64,000 nucleotides of DNA from assembly GCA_036245805.1 (NCBI GenBank), contig BTRK01000004.1, forward strand, positions 2,294,001 to 2,358,000. The letters are read 5' to 3'. Each line of letters starts with the position of its first letter. Within the stretch, counting starts at the first letter, position 1. Below are positions 61,106 through 64,000 of this stretch, piece by piece. Both the position numbers and the translations under genes were made by a program. The notes below the pieces were generated by a model that searched no databases, was not told where the DNA came from, and worked only from the letters and a program-made list of their open reading frames with translations. This DNA is from Pristionchus mayeri. Taxonomy: Eukaryota; Nematoda; Chromadorea; Rhabditida; Neodiplogasteridae.

Positions 61106-61264
61106 TTACAGAGAGGGTCTGCTTGTGTTGTTGAGATTGAGGAGTACTGTGCCTGCACTTCTCTTCCTTAACGCTACCACAACAACTTCGAGCAGTGCGA
61201 AGCCTAAGAATGCGGTGCCTTCGTCAATAAACACGACTGTCGTAGTTGTAGAGACATAACATTG
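61106..61264 (-). CDS. Candidate isolated 3' exon with one membrane segment
   Basis: Minus-strand frame preceded by a T-rich TTTCTTTAG acceptor and ending in a stop. It encodes 52 residues with STTTTVVF, a hydrophobic FLGFALLEVVVVAL, then basic RKR and a polar tail. It may be the last exon of a small membrane protein or an alternative 3' exon of the Srd gene upstream. I could not connect it to a start: the only upstream exon candidate (61296-61345) is GC-rich and repetitive. The gap to the Srd stop at 61586 is only about 320 bp. Confidence 0.3.
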   Translation of the reverse strand, partial: QCYVSTTTTVVFIDEGTAFLGFALLEVVVVALRKRSAGTVLLNLNNTSRPSL

Positions 61265-61585
61265 CTAAAGAAAGAAAGAAAGTAGAATTCGGCTCTCACG
61301 ACAGGCGTGCTTTGCCGCCCCCGCGCCAATTCCGCGAATTCCAATTCCGCTAAATTGCAAGTATTGCACACTCACATTTATTTTTGGTCTGTTATTATAC
61401 GATTCATCGTAATATCATTGTATTTGTAAGATATCGTTCAGAGAAACAAAATGATGATGAAGTTTGCCGTTATTAGCAGGAATAGATCATGAACCAGAAT
61501 AATGAATGAAAGATTATAACTGAAAATTCTTGAAACAAATTAAGTAATTTAATTTTTTTTTGGTGAAATCGCAGGACCGTTCTTG

Positions 61586-63686
61586 TCACATTATGGTGGC
61601 CACGCGAATGGTGCTTCTTCTCTTTCTCCCAGTTTGATCTTCCGATTGCGAGTGTACTGCATCTGCGTAATAGCGGCGGCAGCACCATTGTAGGACGAAT
61701 CTGAAAATCGTAAAATATTATCGATTTTTAGCGAACTTTGTGAGTATTATAGCAGCAAGTTAGAAGAATCGCCCGCTTATTGACCTCTTACCCACACAAA
61801 CTCTTTCATACAATTTTCCTGTTATACATACATAGCTAAAAGAGATAGAATTCATCACAATCGCTATTTTTCAATAAACATAGCAAAATATACACCTTCT
61901 GTATGGTCGAATAACGACGATTGTGATGAGGGGCGAACCGAAAGAAAATATACCGACAGTCTGAAAAGGAATAATCATCGCAGCAAGAGTTTGCTGTGTT
62001 TCAACAACATAATTTGATCACTCCTTCCAATAACATAGAGATCATAAAATTGCAACAAGCAGTGCTGTGCGAATATGCTGACCAAGTGAGGTACGCGTTG
62101 CAGGTATGGTGATGGGTAGATTCCGAAAAAATCGATCAGCCAACTGACGGGTGCGGCTACCAGGAAGGCCGGGAGCATGGCTTGAGCAGTGAGGGCGATG
62201 AGGATGGACTGGTTACGCGATCGCTCCTTAGCGTTTGCCTGCAACAGATTAAACCACAATTGATTGCTGGTATGTCCTTGAGATTTTGTTTAGAATTCAT
62301 AACTGCAATTCATAACTGCGGCTCAATCGGTCCAGTGTAGCCTTCGTAATTCGGGTCACCGTCTCTTCATTTCCCGCACTCTCTAGACCGGTTGAGTGGG
62401 AAATGGAGAGACCGCGGTATCATTTCTCGAACTCTAGTCCAGTGTGTTGTTTATTCCGGGGAAGCTGGAAGAATTGTATGTCTCACCAAGGCGTTGATCT
62501 TCTTCAGTAATTTTCCGCGGAGTACTACTATTCCGACGAGAGTGAACGAGAAAACGAAAGTGATGTACGCGATCATTGCTCGCGGGAGCAACCTCTCGAA
62601 GTTGTACGTACAGTAGGTCTCGTTTGAAAGTGCAGCAAAGGTTACGTCGAAGTCGCACGATGAGTAGCAAGAAACCTGAACAGACAAATAAGAAATTTGA
62701 ATAGTTATGCAAATATTGACGAAACTGACAAGGGCAATCCAGCTGGGAATCGTCGAGAGTAGGGCGATTTTAACGAGGCCTGAGCGTGAGATGGTGGACA
62801 CCGCTTTCTGGCTCAGCACCCACACCCGGTACGAGAAGGAGAGGAAGAGGAGGACTGTGGAGTGCACATGGAGAGAGGTGTTCGCCGCTGCAAAGTAGCG
62901 ATTTATCCTGGATATATCTGATTCAATTGTTCATCAGCCATACATGAAATGTGCAGAAAATCTTCGATGACTTGCAATAAAATTGGTTGCATAGCGTAAA
63001 GGGGACACCACGAATCGAACGCCCCCCAGAGTCGCTAACGGTCGGTATGTGTCATGTGACTCTCAAGAACAATTTCGCAAGAAGCAGCTCACCGATAAGA
63101 GCGTCGCACGCTTGAGCACCGAGGATGGTGCAGGGACCGGAGAAGGAGAGCACCGTGAATCCGTCGACGTTGATGACTCTGACGTGCACTCATCAACTGA
63201 TTCAAAAGATGAATGATTCAAAAGATGAATCGGCAAAAATATTGATCCAAAAGATATCGGCAAAACCAATCTGGAGGATTGTGAGTTGTGTTGGAAAATT
63301 AAACATAACTATAATTAAATAAATATTTAGTATTACATATTTCTATAAAGTGTCTAAACAGGAAAAACAATTTCGGATGTACCTCAGTGCGGTAGTTGCG
63401 CTCACAAGAGCAGCTGTTAAATCGACGATCGCAGTGTTCAATAAGAAAATGGAGTAGGCATGAAGATGAGCTGGAGTTCTGACAATTGCGTTAAAAAATA
63501 AAAAAATGAAACAAAGTTCAAATATCAAGTAGAAAAACAAACGAATATAGCCATTTTGTGTGACATTTTCAGGTGCTACACTTGCCGTTTAATGATTGCA
63601 GTGATGAGTAGTGCATTAAGGACGAGAGCCGTGATGCCCTCTGCGTAAAGCACGGTGAGGTGGACAACTTCATCTGTCGACTGCAT
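61586..63686 (-). CDS. Srd-type 7TM chemoreceptor, 321 aa, 8 exons
   Basis: Exons 63686-63586, 63478-63383, 63178-63093, 62887-62730, 62675-62487, 62238-62083, 61960-61896 and 61700-61586 join in frame to 966 nt. Family marks: TM1 LVLNALLITAIIK; TPAHLHAYSIFLLNTAIVD, the Srd TM2 pattern; SGPC before TM3; SYRVW; TM4; a cysteine-rich loop; TM5 with FVFSFTLVGIVVL; cytoplasmic KERSRNQS; TM6 LIALTAQAMLPAFLV; TM7 FGSPLITIVV with RPYRR; and a basic tail. Intron 1 starts GC rather than GT (GCAAGT), a known minor class. The TM4 exon ends at GTCAGT, as in the Srd gene at 22604. Intron 5 hosts a MITE. The gene looks intact and is convergent with the Str-type gene. Confidence 0.88.
62338..62436. mobile_element. 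hAT-like MITE family C, copy in Srd intron 5
   Basis: 99-bp foldback with a left end TAGCCTTCG and a right end CGAACTCTA, and perfect 8-bp repeats GTCCAGTG at 62330-62337 and 62437-62444. Confidence 0.92.
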
Positions 63687-64000
63687 CGCAACTGCAACAG
63701 ATACTGTAAGTGTCTGCAAATCAATGCATGAAAACACACGAGCCTAATTATCATTCGGATCTCATGCATCAACAATTCTTCAATACACACGGGAATTTTC
63801 GTGTGAAAATAATATATGCCAAATGAACAACAAAAAAATGCAAAAAAATTAAAAGAAAAAGTCAAAGATCTGATAGTTTTGCATCAAGGAAGCTGAGAAG
63901 AGATGAGAGGGTTAGAAGCTGATGACAGTAAATTGCCTCGAAATTAGTCGCCCGTCTCTTTTCTATATTTTTTACTTAACCTTCTTCAAACCTTCTTCGA
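63687..64000. other. Upstream flank of the Srd-type gene, window edge
   Basis: No gene, repeat or RNA is recognised. A short frame at 63569-63865 overlaps the first exon in another frame. The promoter of the receptor is expected here. Confidence 0.5.

Overview
The window is nuclear DNA from a nematode. Genes are split into many small exons by GT-AG introns, often 42-60 bp. Three families of nematode-specific seven-transmembrane (7TM) chemoreceptors (Srd, Sri and Str types) are present, with a UDP-glucuronosyltransferase and a very large multi-EGF extracellular protein. A rhabditid or diplogasterid fits, but genus and species cannot be fixed from the sequence alone. All gene models below were assembled by hand from reading frames and splice signals. 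None was checked against transcripts or databases.

Layout. Positions 1-17562 are one uninterrupted satellite array with a 172-bp monomer (about 102 copies). It ends in an orientation switch and about 2.2 copies on the opposite strand (17565-17944). About 1.3 kb with no recognisable gene follows. Two chemoreceptor genes then lie tandemly on the minus strand: an Sri-like gene (19236-21849, 328 aa) and an Srd-type gene (22604-30345, 326 aa). Several of their introns are inflated by palindromic transposon-derived insertions. One Srd intron of 4.6 kb holds a mariner-type terminal-repeat element that itself contains nested palindromes. A small secreted-protein gene (30656-31194) follows. The giant EGF gene fills 32190-48283 on the minus strand, with roughly 65 exons, its first exon unresolved and its introns carrying at least six MITEs and a mariner-type element.

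The right part carries a complete UDP-glucuronosyltransferase gene on the plus strand (50175-52786, 541 aa). Next come MITEs, a 2-kb palindrome split by a 703-bp solo LTR, a decaying Srd-like chemoreceptor (56747-58707), an intact Str-type receptor (59138-60994, 305 aa) and a third Srd-type receptor on the minus strand (61586-63686, 321 aa).

The genes do not form an operon or pathway. The receptors look like members of fast-evolving chemosensory families, the glucuronosyltransferase is a detoxification-type membrane enzyme, and the EGF protein is structural matrix. The most distinctive feature is the density and variety of mobile DNA inside introns. There are hAT-like MITEs with 8-bp target duplications, another MITE family with 9-10-bp duplications, mariner-type elements, a probable Helitron, a non-LTR relic, a solo LTR and several kb-scale palindromes. 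In at least one receptor gene an insertion seems to have changed splicing.
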